In this document: positions 31,338 through 38,298 of the stretch, in pieces
How positions within the stretch are numbered: position 1 is the stretch's first letter
How the letters are laid out: each line of letters opens with the position of its first letter
From: Microcaldota archaeon
Lineage (GTDB): Archaea > Micrarchaeota > Micrarchaeia > Micrarchaeales > Micrarchaeaceae
Length of the DNA: 38,324 nt
Assembly (NCBI GenBank): GCA_028866905.1
Contig: JAGWHI010000008.1
Coordinates: 1-38,324 of the forward strand
Reading direction: 5' to 3'
Position numbers and translations under genes: made by a program
The notes under the pieces: generated by a model
Told to the model about the DNA's origin: nothing
Databases searched by the model: none
The model's input: only the letters and a program-made list of their open reading frames with translations

Positions 31338-33560
31338 ATGAAGATCCTAGTAATAGCAGAGAAGCCAAGTGTCGGGGCAAGGATAGCAGCGGCCCTGGGC
31401 GAGGGACGCGAGCGGCGCGTCCAGTCCAAGAGCAGGGTGGGCTACTACGAGATACCCCGGAAGGATGGCACCATGTACGTGGTGTCCGCGGCCGGCCATC
31501 TGTATACGATAAAGCAGGCAGACAGCGCGCGAGGATACCCCGTGCTCAACGTCACATGGGCGCCGTCGTACGAGGTGGGTGACAAGTCAGCGCACACCAA
31601 GGACTACCTCGACGTGATAACCAAGCTCGCATCGGAGTGCCAGCTGTTCATAAACGCCTGCGACTTCGATACCGAGGGGACCGTCATAGGCACAAACATA
31701 ATCCGCTTTGCCGCAGGCGACCAGAACGGCGACAAATCGAAGCGAATGAAGTTCTCCACAACCACCGACCACGACCTGAAGGAGGCGTACTCCAAGCTAA
31801 TGCAGCTGGACCTTAACAATTACTACGCTGGAGAGGCGCGCCACATGCTGGACTGGCTGTGGGGCATAAACCTCAGCAGGGCGCTCACGCAGGCGGTGTC
31901 CGGTTACAGCATGAGGAACCCGCTCAGCATCGGACGCGTCCAGGGTCCTACGCTTGCGATACTCGCGAAGCGCGAGAAGGAGATCGCCGCGTTCGTGCCA
32001 AAGCCGTTCTGGCGCATCAAGGCCATGGTCAAGAATACTGAATTCCTCAACGCGAAGGGCGACATGTTCGATAAAGCCGCGGCGCAGGCGTCCTTCGACA
32101 ACCTGAAGCGCAACGCCAAGGGCACGATCGAGAGCGTAGAGACTACGACAAGGTCTGTGGCGCCGTATCCGCCGTTCGACCTGACATCGCTCCAGCTCGA
32201 GGCGAGCAGGGCCCTGCATTACGATCCATCGCGCACCCTTGCTATCGCGCAGTCGCTCTACGAGAAGGCGCTGATATCATACCCGCGAACTTCATCTCAG
32301 AAGCTGCCATCCACGCTGGGGCTCCCTTCCATATTGGCTGAGCTTGCGAAGGATCCCGAATACAGCGCAATCGCGAGGTCGCTTATCGCCGCGAAGAGGT
32401 TCAGGCCGGTCGAGGGGCCAAAGACGGACGAGGCCCACCCCGCAATCTTCCCGACTGGAGAGAGGCCTCGCGGCCTCACAGACGAGGAGGAGAAGCTGTA
32501 CGACCTGGTGACGAGGAGATTCCTGGCAGTGTTCGCTCCTAACGCGGAGGTTTCGAGGGTCGGCGTCACTGCGGTTTTCGGCGACGACAGGTACAAGGCG
32601 TCGGGCCAGCGCGTGACCAGCAACGGATGGCTGGACGTCTACGGCTACGCCAGGATCGAGGACAGGGAGATCCCCGAATTCAGGAATGGCGAGCAGGTCA
32701 CGGCGACGAAGCCCGCAATGGAGGAGCTCCAGACAACCCCGCCGAAGAGGTACGCCAAGGCCGGGCTCATAGCTGAGCTGGAGAAGCGCAACCTGGGCAC
32801 AAAGGCCACAAGGGCGTCTACGATAGACACGCTGTTCAGGAGGAACTACATAGAGGGCACGAGCATAATGGTCACGAAGTTCGGAATGAGCGTGTACGAC
32901 ACGCTCGACAAGAACTGCAACATGATAGTAGAAGACAACACCACAAAGCGCCTGGAGGTGGACATGGAGGAGATAGTGAGCGGCCTCAAGTCTGAGAGCG
33001 ACGTGGTGGAGGAGGGCAAGCAGATGCTGCTCGACGCGCTCAAGGCTTTCGACGAGCACAAGGAGCAGATATCCGCATCGCTGAGGGAGGCGCAGAAGGA
33101 GAGCTCGATAATAGGCAAGTGCCCGAAGGACGGGGGCGACCTGAGGATAATAAGGTCTAGGGCCGGCAAGTACTTCGTCGGCTGCTCCAACTACCCGAAG
33201 TGCACCCAGACGTACTCGCTGCCGCAGAACGCGAAGATAATAGCGACCGGCAACACCTGCGAGCACTGCCACACCCCGATAATCAAGGTGATAAGGGCGA
33301 GAATGCGCCCGTTCGAGATGGACCTCGACCCGAATTGCATAACGAAGAAGGACTGGAAGTCCGCTTCCGACCAGCAGGAGTCCAGGGTGGAGATAGCTGT
33401 GCCGAGCTCCACGCTCCCCAAAGGCGAGGGCGGGCTCTCGATAAAGGCGAAGATAAGCGCGGTGAAGGAAAAGATCACCAAGAGCAAGGCGAAGGCCGCC
33501 AAGCCTAAGGCTGCGGTGAAGAAGGCAAGGAAGAGGAAGGAGAAGCAGAATGATGAGTGA
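31338..33560 (+). CDS. topA: DNA topoisomerase I (archaeal type IA)
   Basis: The 740-residue enzyme relaxes negative supercoils. It begins MKILVIAEKPSVGARIAAAL, the TOPRIM start, and the TOPRIM DxDxE is in NACDFDTEGTVIG. The catalytic Tyr is in ALISYPRTSSQKLP. Zinc fingers follow near the end (GKCPKDGG...FVGCSNYPKC, with Asp where the second Cys is expected, and TCEHCHTP). The C-terminus is a Lys/Ala-rich tail of about 60 residues. The ATG at 31338 has gaggt 4-8 nt upstream; an in-frame ATG at 31272 adds 22 unconserved residues. trmI overlaps its end by 11 nt. Confidence 0.95.
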   Translation: MKILVIAEKPSVGARIAAALGEGRERRVQSKSRVGYYEIPRKDGTMYVVSAAGHLYTIKQADSARGYPVLNVTWAPSYEVGDKSAHTKDYLDVITKLASECQLFINACDFDTEGTVIGTNIIRFAAGDQNGDKSKRMKFSTTTDHDLKEAYSKLMQLDLNNYYAGEARHMLDWLWGINLSRALTQAVSGYSMRNPLSIGRVQGPTLAILAKREKEIAAFVPKPFWRIKAMVKNTEFLNAKGDMFDKAAAQASFDNLKRNAKGTIESVETTTRSVAPYPPFDLTSLQLEASRALHYDPSRTLAIAQSLYEKALISYPRTSSQKLPSTLGLPSILAELAKDPEYSAIARSLIAAKRFRPVEGPKTDEAHPAIFPTGERPRGLTDEEEKLYDLVTRRFLAVFAPNAEVSRVGVTAVFGDDRYKASGQRVTSNGWLDVYGYARIEDREIPEFRNGEQVTATKPAMEELQTTPPKRYAKAGLIAELEKRNLGTKATRASTIDTLFRRNYIEGTSIMVTKFGMSVYDTLDKNCNMIVEDNTTKRLEVDMEEIVSGLKSESDVVEEGKQMLLDALKAFDEHKEQISASLREAQKESSIIGKCPKDGGDLRIIRSRAGKYFVGCSNYPKCTQTYSLPQNAKIIATGNTCEHCHTPIIKVIRARMRPFEMDLDPNCITKKDWKSASDQQESRVEIAVPSSTLPKGEGGLSIKAKISAVKEKITKSKAKAAKPKAAVKKARKRKEKQNDE

Positions 33561-34125
33561 GATGTTCATACCAAAATCCTACAGGCGGCTGAAGCGCGGC
33601 CCGCAGGTGATACTCCCGAAGGACATCGGCATGGTGCTCACATACACTGGCGTAGACAGGAACAGCGTATGCGTGGATGCCGGCACTGGCAGCGGATGGC
33701 TGGCGGTGTCGCTCGCCAGGGTGTGCAAGGAGGTCTACAGCTACGACACGCGCGACGAGTTCACCAAAATAGCCGAGAAGAACAAGGCGAACGAGCGGCT
33801 GGACAACCTCACGCTGAAGAAGGGCGACGTCACTAAGTCGATAAAGGAGAAGGGCGTGGACCTCGTGACACTTGACATGCCGAACGCGGAGAAGGCGGTC
33901 AACAACGCGCACAAGGCGCTCAAGCCCGGCGGATACATCTTCGGATACCTCCCGCACATGGAGCAGGTCAGGAAGTTCACTGCGGCGCTGGAGAGGAAGA
34001 AGTTCGCCGACATAGTGGTGCTGGAATCGATAGTGCGCGACATGCTCGTAAGGGAGCAGGGGATGAGGCCCTCCACAAAGGGGGTTTGGCACACGGCGTA
34101 TCTCGTCTTCGCCCAGAAGGCGTAA
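33550..34125 (+). CDS. trmI: tRNA (adenine-N1)-methyltransferase TrmI-like, short form
   Basis: The 191-residue SAM-dependent methyltransferase has RGPQVILPKDIGMVLTYTGV, the substrate-side motif of the TrmI family, and motif I VDAGTGSGWLAVSLA at residues 42-56. LDMPNAEKAVNNAHKALKPGGYIFGYLP is the motif IV/V region. TrmI methylates A57/A58 in the T loop of tRNA. Typical archaeal TrmI is about 250 residues; this one lacks most of the N-terminal beta domain. It starts within the end of topA, and several ATGs (33550, 33553, 33562) are possible starts. A bidirectional terminator lies 20 nt downstream. Confidence 0.85.
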   Translation: MMSEMFIPKSYRRLKRGPQVILPKDIGMVLTYTGVDRNSVCVDAGTGSGWLAVSLARVCKEVYSYDTRDEFTKIAEKNKANERLDNLTLKKGDVTKSIKEKGVDLVTLDMPNAEKAVNNAHKALKPGGYIFGYLPHMEQVRKFTAALERKKFADIVVLESIVRDMLVREQGMRPSTKGVWHTAYLVFAQKA

Positions 34126-34145
34126 TCCGTTTCTGATTAAAAGCA

Positions 34146-34181
34146 AACAAAAGCGCGGAGCTCAAGCTCGCCTGTTTTGTT
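34146..34181. terminator. Bidirectional hairpin terminator
   Basis: AACAAAA (34146-34152) and TTTTGTT (34175-34181) are complementary and surround an inner GAGCT-CA-AGCTC hairpin. Read on the plus strand it ends trmI; read on the minus strand a T-rich tract follows and can end the RNA transcribed from 34283. Confidence 0.65.
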
Positions 34182-34283
34182 AAAGGAAGGATAAGCATAT
34201 GGTGAGGCGTATGCGGATGCATACGCCCCGGGTGGATGAGAATAGGGTTGTTACAGAATTAGTGTAACCACCGAAATTCGGTG
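34182..34283 (-). ncRNA. Candidate structured non-coding RNA
   Basis: On the minus strand a TATA element (gtatttataaact, about 34301-34313) is followed about 25 nt later by consecutive hairpins. The first is CACCGAATTTCGGTG at 34283-34269. The second is GGTTACAC pairing with GTAACAACC around 34269-34246, with wobble pairs. The third is a perfect 9-bp stem, GGCGTATGC-ATCC-GCATACGCC, at 34227-34206. The terminator hairpin ends the region. No ORF of useful length is present and it does not resemble tRNA, 5S, SRP or RNase P RNA. It lies downstream of the TBP-like gene on the same strand, so an mRNA 3' region is an alternative. Confidence 0.45.
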
Positions 34284-34300
34284 CTATTGTATTAAATGGA

Positions 34301-34313
34301 AGTTTATAAATAC
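34301..34313 (-). promoter_or_regulatory. TATA box of candidate structured RNA
   Basis: gtatttataaact on the minus strand is a near-consensus archaeal TATA box. It lies downstream of the TBP-like gene and about 25 nt before the first hairpin of the candidate RNA. On the plus strand it faces only the antisense of the TBP-like gene. Confidence 0.5.
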
Positions 34314-34349
34314 CTTTCGCTCCGGTTCGGGTAAATCGATGTATGGCGC

Positions 34350-34703
34350 TCAGATGGCCAGGTTGCCCACGGGCCTGCGCTTCGGCGGGTTGGCCCTGTA
34401 CTTCCTTATCAGCTCAACGGCCTGGTCGACAGCCCTCTTGACGTCGGCCCTGGTCCTCGTGCCCGTGCATATTATCTTGCCGTTCTTGAACAGCAGCAGC
34501 GCAGCCTTCGGGTCGTGCACCTTGAGTATCGCGCCAGGGAACTGCTCAGGCTCGTAGTCTATGTCGTGCGACATGTTTGCCAGGCCGTAGAGGTCCAGGT
34601 CTATCGCCAGGTCTGCGCTTGCGACTATGTTCTCTACCCTGTACGTAGGCTTTAGAACAACATGCTTGTGCGGCGGCGAAACCCTCGGAGAACCCTTTGC
34701 CAT
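34350..34703 (-). CDS. Single-repeat TATA-binding protein (half-length TBP)
   Basis: The 117-residue protein contains exactly one TBP repeat (about residues 20-105) instead of the two in normal archaeal TBP (about 180-190). Hallmarks are VENIVASADL with the DNA-contacting Asn25, YEPEQFPG with intercalating Phe55, and LLFKNGKIICTGTRT with Phe72. Together they give the full set of one repeat's DNA-contact residues. The N-terminus is Pro/His-rich and the C-terminus ends RANPPKRRPVGNLAI. It is a complete gene: a TATA box (about 34737-34746) lies upstream, aggtg precedes the ATG, and the stop is followed by another promoter, so truncation by sequencing is unlikely. It would need to dimerise to form the saddle. 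Whether a full-length TBP exists elsewhere is unknown. Confidence 0.85.
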   Translation of the reverse strand: MAKGSPRVSPPHKHVVLKPTYRVENIVASADLAIDLDLYGLANMSHDIDYEPEQFPGAILKVHDPKAALLLFKNGKIICTGTRTRADVKRAVDQAVELIRKYRANPPKRRPVGNLAI

Positions 34704-34736
34704 ATTTAAGCACCTTTTGGTATAATCTCCACTAGC

Positions 34737-34746
34737 CTATAAATAC
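34737..34746 (-). promoter_or_regulatory. TATA box of the TBP-like gene
   Basis: tatttatagg on the minus strand, with a transcript start expected about 34716, leaving a short leader containing aaaggtgc before the ATG. Confidence 0.55.
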
Positions 34747-34802
34747 ATTTCGCAACAATACTACTCATAAGTACTGCTAGTTTTCAGGACTTCAGTGATT
34801 GT

Positions 34803-35087
34803 ATGTCAATGAGATCGCACGGACTATTCGTCGGCAAGACAAGGCACCTCGCGAGGCACCACAAGCCATCGCGCCTTAGCGTCAGGCACGTGATAAAGAG
34901 CTTCAGCGTTGGCGACCGCGTCGCAATAATACCAAAGGGGAACCAGAAGAACATACCCCACCCGAGGTACAGGGGCCGCATAGGCAGGGTGGTGGAGAAG
35001 CGCGGCTCGGCGTACGTAGTCGAGGTAAAGATAATGAGCGCCAAGCGCACGCTTGTCGTCCCGTCGCTGCACCTCGACAAGGCGTAA
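34803..35087 (+). CDS. rpl21e: 50S ribosomal protein L21e
   Basis: The 94-residue protein matches L21e: VGKTRHLARHHKPSRLSVRHVIKSFSVGDRVAIIP, then PHPRYRGRIGRVVEKRGSAYVVEVK (only the key elements named: PHPRYRGRIG, KRGSAYVVEV) and a final HLDK. In many archaea L21e is followed by rpoF and a DUF655 protein; here those two are on the opposite strand, separated by an unknown gene. The ATG at 34803 or the next at 34809 may start it. Confidence 0.93.
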   Translation: MSMRSHGLFVGKTRHLARHHKPSRLSVRHVIKSFSVGDRVAIIPKGNQKNIPHPRYRGRIGRVVEKRGSAYVVEVKIMSAKRTLVVPSLHLDKA

Positions 35088-35118
35088 ACTGGCGCACGTT
35101 TAACAGTACCGCAGCGAT

Positions 35119-35859
35119 TTGTTGAGGCACTACAAGAACAGGATCCTGGACGGGCTGCTCGTCGCGGCAAAGACCACGGGCGACGAGGTGCAGAAGGACC
35201 CGATCTCTTTCAAGCGCAGCGTATCCTCCCTGACATCCGATGCGCTATCCGGCCTGCAATTCAGGCCAGAGGCCATCAACAGGTACCTGCAGCTGGTGTC
35301 CGGAAGGCCATCGCAGAAGCAGCAGGCGATAATAAGGGCGATGAACGCCTCCTTCGACGAGTTCGTCACTGCCGATGAGGTGAGCAGGTCCGTGGCGAAC
35401 AGGAGGCTGGATTCCGACGGCAGCACATACAGGCTACCGACGCTGGACGGCTGCATACCCACGTTCCTGATGCTCGGCATACTGCAGCACACGACCAACT
35501 CGGAGTACTACAGGAAAGGATCCCCCTACTACATGCAGAACATCTTCTTCGTGGACAAGCCGCGGCTCAGGAAATACTTCAGCGGCATAGACGGCTTCGC
35601 AGATGCGTACCACGCGATACAGCCGCGCACCATCATAAAGCACGATGGCAACGGGGGCAAGACAAGGGCCGCGATAAAGATACTGAAGGAGCAGCTCGGC
35701 GTTTCGCGCAAGAAGGAGCTTATGGAGAAGCTGCGCCAGGATCCAAGCCCGCTGGAAAACCTCTCAAGGATAGACTTCGCGCTAGCCAAGGTCAAGATAG
35801 CGCAGAACAGCATACCTAAGATAAAGGGCAGGATCAGGCGGATGGTGCAGGAGGACTAG
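35119..35859 (+). CDS. Hypothetical protein, 246 aa
   Basis: No family was recognised. The protein is soluble, mixed helical and basic (many Arg/Lys). The middle has LPTLDGCIPTFLMLGILQHTTNSEYYRKGSPYYMQN, and the C-terminal third is strongly basic and helical (KTRAAIKILKEQLGVSRKKELMEKL, ending PKIKGRIRRMVQED). Start is TTG at 35119 (or the adjacent TTG), with no ATG near. It sits between L21e and the convergent DUF655 gene, and their stop codons overlap in the palindrome CTAG. A nucleic-acid-linked role would fit the charge but is only a guess. Confidence 0.65.
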   Translation: MLRHYKNRILDGLLVAAKTTGDEVQKDPISFKRSVSSLTSDALSGLQFRPEAINRYLQLVSGRPSQKQQAIIRAMNASFDEFVTADEVSRSVANRRLDSDGSTYRLPTLDGCIPTFLMLGILQHTTNSEYYRKGSPYYMQNIFFVDKPRLRKYFSGIDGFADAYHAIQPRTIIKHDGNGGKTRAAIKILKEQLGVSRKKELMEKLRQDPSPLENLSRIDFALAKVKIAQNSIPKIKGRIRRMVQED

Positions 35860-36431
35860 TACCTCGGCCTCCTGGTGTAGGGCTTTGTGAACATGTAGAA
35901 CCTCTCGTTGCCCATGAGCTCCGATAGGATCCTCTCGCTTATAAGCTTAGCCGGGCTCTGCAGCAGCGGGACCCTTGCCGACAGGTCGGAAAAGTTCGCG
36001 AACGGCTTCTCGTTCCTCGCCTTGAGTATCGACTCCAGGTGCTTCTTACCTATCCCGGGCAGCAGCTCGAGCGAGTGCTCCCTTATGTTCAGCGGGCCGG
36101 CCTTGTTGAAGAACTCTATGAACTTGGCCTCGTTCTTGGCCACCATCTCGGAAACCACGTTGTTGAGCCCGTTCTTGGCCGTCTGCGTGAGCTCGTTGTA
36201 GGCTATGCGGGTCTTGATCAGCGATATCTTCTCGCGCTCCTCCTTGCCTATGTAGACGCGCTCCCCTATCGTAAGGGCGACGTTCGGCTTGGGGTTCGCC
36301 TCAAGCAGCGTGAACCACTCCTCGCCTATGAGCTGGGCTATGGGCTCCGCGCGGTTGGAGAACGACTTGCCAGTAGGCATGAAGTCCAGCACGAATGCGT
36401 ACTCCTCGCGTCTCTCCTCCCTTTGCTCCAT
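35856..36431 (-). CDS. DUF655 protein (helix-hairpin-helix)
   Basis: The 191-residue protein matches archaeal DUF655: EEYAFVLDFMPTGKS at the start, then VYIGKEEREKISLIKTRIAYNELTQTAKN, and a helix-hairpin-helix-like LELLPGIGKKHLESILKARNEKPFANFSDLSARV near the end. The function is unknown; the hairpin region suggests nucleic acid binding. It follows rpoF by 16 nt, the conserved order. The ATG at 36431 is chosen; a TTG at 36440 would add three residues. Confidence 0.9.
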   Translation of the reverse strand: MEQREERREEYAFVLDFMPTGKSFSNRAEPIAQLIGEEWFTLLEANPKPNVALTIGERVYIGKEEREKISLIKTRIAYNELTQTAKNGLNNVVSEMVAKNEAKFIEFFNKAGPLNIREHSLELLPGIGKKHLESILKARNEKPFANFSDLSARVPLLQSPAKLISERILSELMGNERFYMFTKPYTRRPRY

Positions 36432-36447
36432 TCCCAACAACCTTCAT

Positions 36448-36786
36448 TCAAGCACTTGCCTTGTCCTTCGTTATCGCCAGTATCTTTGCTATCTCATCGG
36501 GCGAGAAGCCCTTCTTCTCAGCCGCAAGTATCTGCTTGACCAGCGCCTCGGTCTTCGGCATGACGTCCACCAGGTTTATTATCGTCTGGTCCTTGAGTAT
36601 GCCTAGCTCCTCGAGAGCCTTCCTGGCCTTCTTCGCCTTGGCCTCCTCTATCGCGAACTTCTTGGCGTGCTCCTCGGCTATGCCCTGCTCGTAGGTCAGC
36701 TCCCCGTGCTTCTTCCTCTCATGGAGTATCTCCAGGACCTCCGGAAGCGAGCTCTGGCCCTTCTGTTCCCCTCCTTTTCCTATCAT
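36448..36786 (-). CDS. rpoF: DNA-directed RNA polymerase subunit F (Rpb4)
   Basis: The 112-residue protein begins MIGKGGEQKGQ and matches archaeal Rpo4/RpoF: LPEVLEILHERKKHGELTYEQGIAEEHAKKFA at residues 15-50, followed by helices ending IAKILAITKDKASA. With subunit E it forms the stalk that contacts nascent RNA and helps promoter opening. The ATG at 36786 fits the transcript start about 25 nt from the TATA element at 36814-36829; a GTG at 36810 would be too close. It forms an operon with DUF655. Confidence 0.92.
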   Translation of the reverse strand: MIGKGGEQKGQSSLPEVLEILHERKKHGELTYEQGIAEEHAKKFAIEEAKAKKARKALEELGILKDQTIINLVDVMPKTEALVKQILAAEKKGFSPDEIAKILAITKDKASA

Positions 36787-36813
36787 GATTACCACGCGCG
36801 GCTCCTGCACCGC

Positions 36814-36829
36814 TGTTTAAATATATTCT
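36814..36829. promoter_or_regulatory. Shared bidirectional AT-rich promoter of rpoF and moxR
   Basis: tgtttaaatatattct is TATA-like on both strands and lies about 28-40 nt from the rpoF ATG (minus) and about 30-40 nt from the moxR ATG (plus). A second element, ctatataaag (36839-36848), is only 10 nt before the moxR ATG and is too close to serve that start. Confidence 0.5.
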
Positions 36830-36857
36830 GTTGGTACGTCTATATAAAGGTTTTGAG

Positions 36858-37766
36858 ATGGACCCGGCGGAGTCGTTTAAGGCGGTCAAGGAGGAGCTGG
36901 CCAAGCACATAGCCGGCAAGCAGGACCTCCTGGAGCTCATATTCATATCGCTTGTAGCGAACGGCCACGCCATGCTGGAGGGAGTGCCTGGCGTGGCTAA
37001 GACCACCACCATAAAGACGCTGGCCGAGGCTGTGGACATCAACTTCGCAAGGATACAGGGCATGCCCGACCTTGACATACGCGACATAATAGGCAACACC
37101 TACGTGGACGAGAGGAACGAGATACAGCTGAAGAGGGGCCCGATCTTCACTAACCTGCTGCTCATAGACGAGCTGAACAGGGCTCCCCCGAAGACGACCA
37201 CAGCGCTCCTCGAGGCGCTGGAGGAGCGCCAGGTGACGATAGGCAACGAGACCATGCCGCTCGACAGGCCGTTCATAGCGTTCGCCACGCAGAACCCGCT
37301 CAACATAGAGGGCACCAACCCCTTGCCGAAGGTGCTCGCAGACAGGTTCCTGATGAGGATAGCGGTCAACTACCAGAGCATGGAGGACGAGGAGCTCATG
37401 CTGCGCATAAAGGAGAAGGGGGAGAAGCAGAAGGTCGAGAAGGTGCTCACTAAGGAGCAGGTGCTTCAGCTCCAGGAGATGGTCAGCGGGGTCACGATAT
37501 CCGACCAGGTCGTAGAGTACATAACCAGGGTGGTGAACGCCACAAGGACCGACATTCACATGGTGATGGGCGCAAGCCCTAGGGCCGAGATCAGCTTCAT
37601 GCAGGCTGGCAAGGCGAGGGCGCTGATACAGGGAAGGAAGGAGGTATCCATCGACGACGTGAAGTTCCTTGCAAGGCCGATACTAAGCCACAGGATAGTA
37701 GTCAGGGCTACAGGGGGCCTTGGCGTGAACGGCATCATCGACGGGATAATAGCCACAGTGAAGTAA
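36858..37766 (+). CDS. MoxR-family AAA+ ATPase
   Basis: The 302-residue ATPase shows Walker A GVPGVAKTTT, Walker B LLLIDELNRAPPKTTTALLEAL and sensor-1 FIAFATQNPLNIEGTNPLP, with LADRFLMRI (arginine-finger region) and a C-terminal lid with ASPRAEISFMQAGKARAL. MoxR proteins act as chaperones in metal-cofactor insertion or complex maturation, generally beside a DUF58/VWA gene; none is seen here before HicBA. The ATG at 36858 is preceded by aaggttttgag. A TTG at 36831 would overlap the promoter. Confidence 0.93.
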   Translation: MDPAESFKAVKEELAKHIAGKQDLLELIFISLVANGHAMLEGVPGVAKTTTIKTLAEAVDINFARIQGMPDLDIRDIIGNTYVDERNEIQLKRGPIFTNLLLIDELNRAPPKTTTALLEALEERQVTIGNETMPLDRPFIAFATQNPLNIEGTNPLPKVLADRFLMRIAVNYQSMEDEELMLRIKEKGEKQKVEKVLTKEQVLQLQEMVSGVTISDQVVEYITRVVNATRTDIHMVMGASPRAEISFMQAGKARALIQGRKEVSIDDVKFLARPILSHRIVVRATGGLGVNGIIDGIIATVK

Positions 37767-37815
37767 CGTTTTCTATCTCTAAAATCCGGGCTGCCCTAAA
37801 TAGCAAGGCTTTAAT

Positions 37816-37827
37816 ACGCTTAAGCGT
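37816..37827. promoter_or_regulatory. Perfect 12-bp palindrome, candidate HicB operator
   Basis: ACGCTTAAGCGT is a perfect palindrome between a TATA-like ctttaata (about 37809-37816) and the hicB ATG at 37839. If the mRNA is leaderless, the palindrome lies between promoter and transcript start, where binding by HicB would block initiation. HicB-type antitoxins commonly autoregulate; binding here is inference. Confidence 0.5.
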
Positions 37828-37838
37828 GTAATATAACC

Positions 37839-38108
37839 ATGGCGATTGAGGCTCTCTTTCCCGTTGTCCTTGCAAGGGAGGGCAAGTGGCATATAGCGAT
37901 ATGCCCGACATTGGACATTGCTACGCAGGGCAAGACGGAGAAGGAGGCAAGGAAGATGATTGTGGAGCTCATAAAGGAGTACATCGCAGACCCTGATACG
38001 CCTATGCCTAACCTCAAGAATATAACGTCAGTTTCCTTTACGAATGTCGCTGTGAAGTTGCCCAGGGGTGTTTCGCATAGGAAGGCTCAGGCCCTTGCTA
38101 CAGCGTGA
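37839..38108 (+). CDS. hicB: HicB-family antitoxin
   Basis: The 89-residue protein has the partial RNase H-like fold of HicB: LFPVVLAREGKWHIAICPTLDIATQGKTEKEARKMIVELIKEYI, in which the strand-turn-strand and the CPTLDIATQGKT pattern are typical. No clear DNA-binding helix-turn-helix follows (C-terminus KLPRGVSHRKAQALATA). It would bind and block HicA. Base composition is more AT-rich than the neighbours by eye. The hicA frame overlaps its end by about 40 nt. Confidence 0.8.
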   Translation: MAIEALFPVVLAREGKWHIAICPTLDIATQGKTEKEARKMIVELIKEYIADPDTPMPNLKNITSVSFTNVAVKLPRGVSHRKAQALATA

Positions 38109-38298
38109 GGTCATAAGGATACTCGAAGCGAACGGCTTCTCCCTAGCAAGATCCGCCAGCCACATGACTTTCAAGAAGACAACAAAAGATGGGCGAGTCC
38201 TGACCACATGGGTACCGCATCATAGGGAGGTTTCTGTTTTTGTCATAAGCTACATAATAAAGCAAACTGAGAAACCGAGGAAGGAGTTTGAAAGGTAA
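38068..38298 (+). CDS. hicA: HicA-family mRNA interferase toxin
   Basis: The 76-residue protein matches HicA (YcfA), a dsRBD-fold ribonuclease: RPLLQREVIRILEANGFSLARS, then SASHMTFKK with the catalytic His32 where family members have GSHxxY, and a final VPHHREVSVFVISYIIKQ. The GTG at 38068 gives the usual start just before the RPLxxREVI segment and overlaps hicB; a TTG at 38095 is an alternative. Overlap couples toxin and antitoxin translation. It ends 26 nt from the window edge. Confidence 0.8.
   Translation: MFRIGRLRPLLQREVIRILEANGFSLARSASHMTFKKTTKDGRVLTTWVPHHREVSVFVISYIIKQTEKPRKEFER

Noticed and set aside
32292-33569. 425-aa open frame on the minus strand across topA
   Set aside because: Mirror of the coding bias of topA; no recognisable motifs or start signal.
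34182-34283. 5S rRNA or H/ACA guide RNA
   Set aside because: No 5S consensus; the hairpins lack an internal pseudouridylation pocket and a correctly placed ACA.
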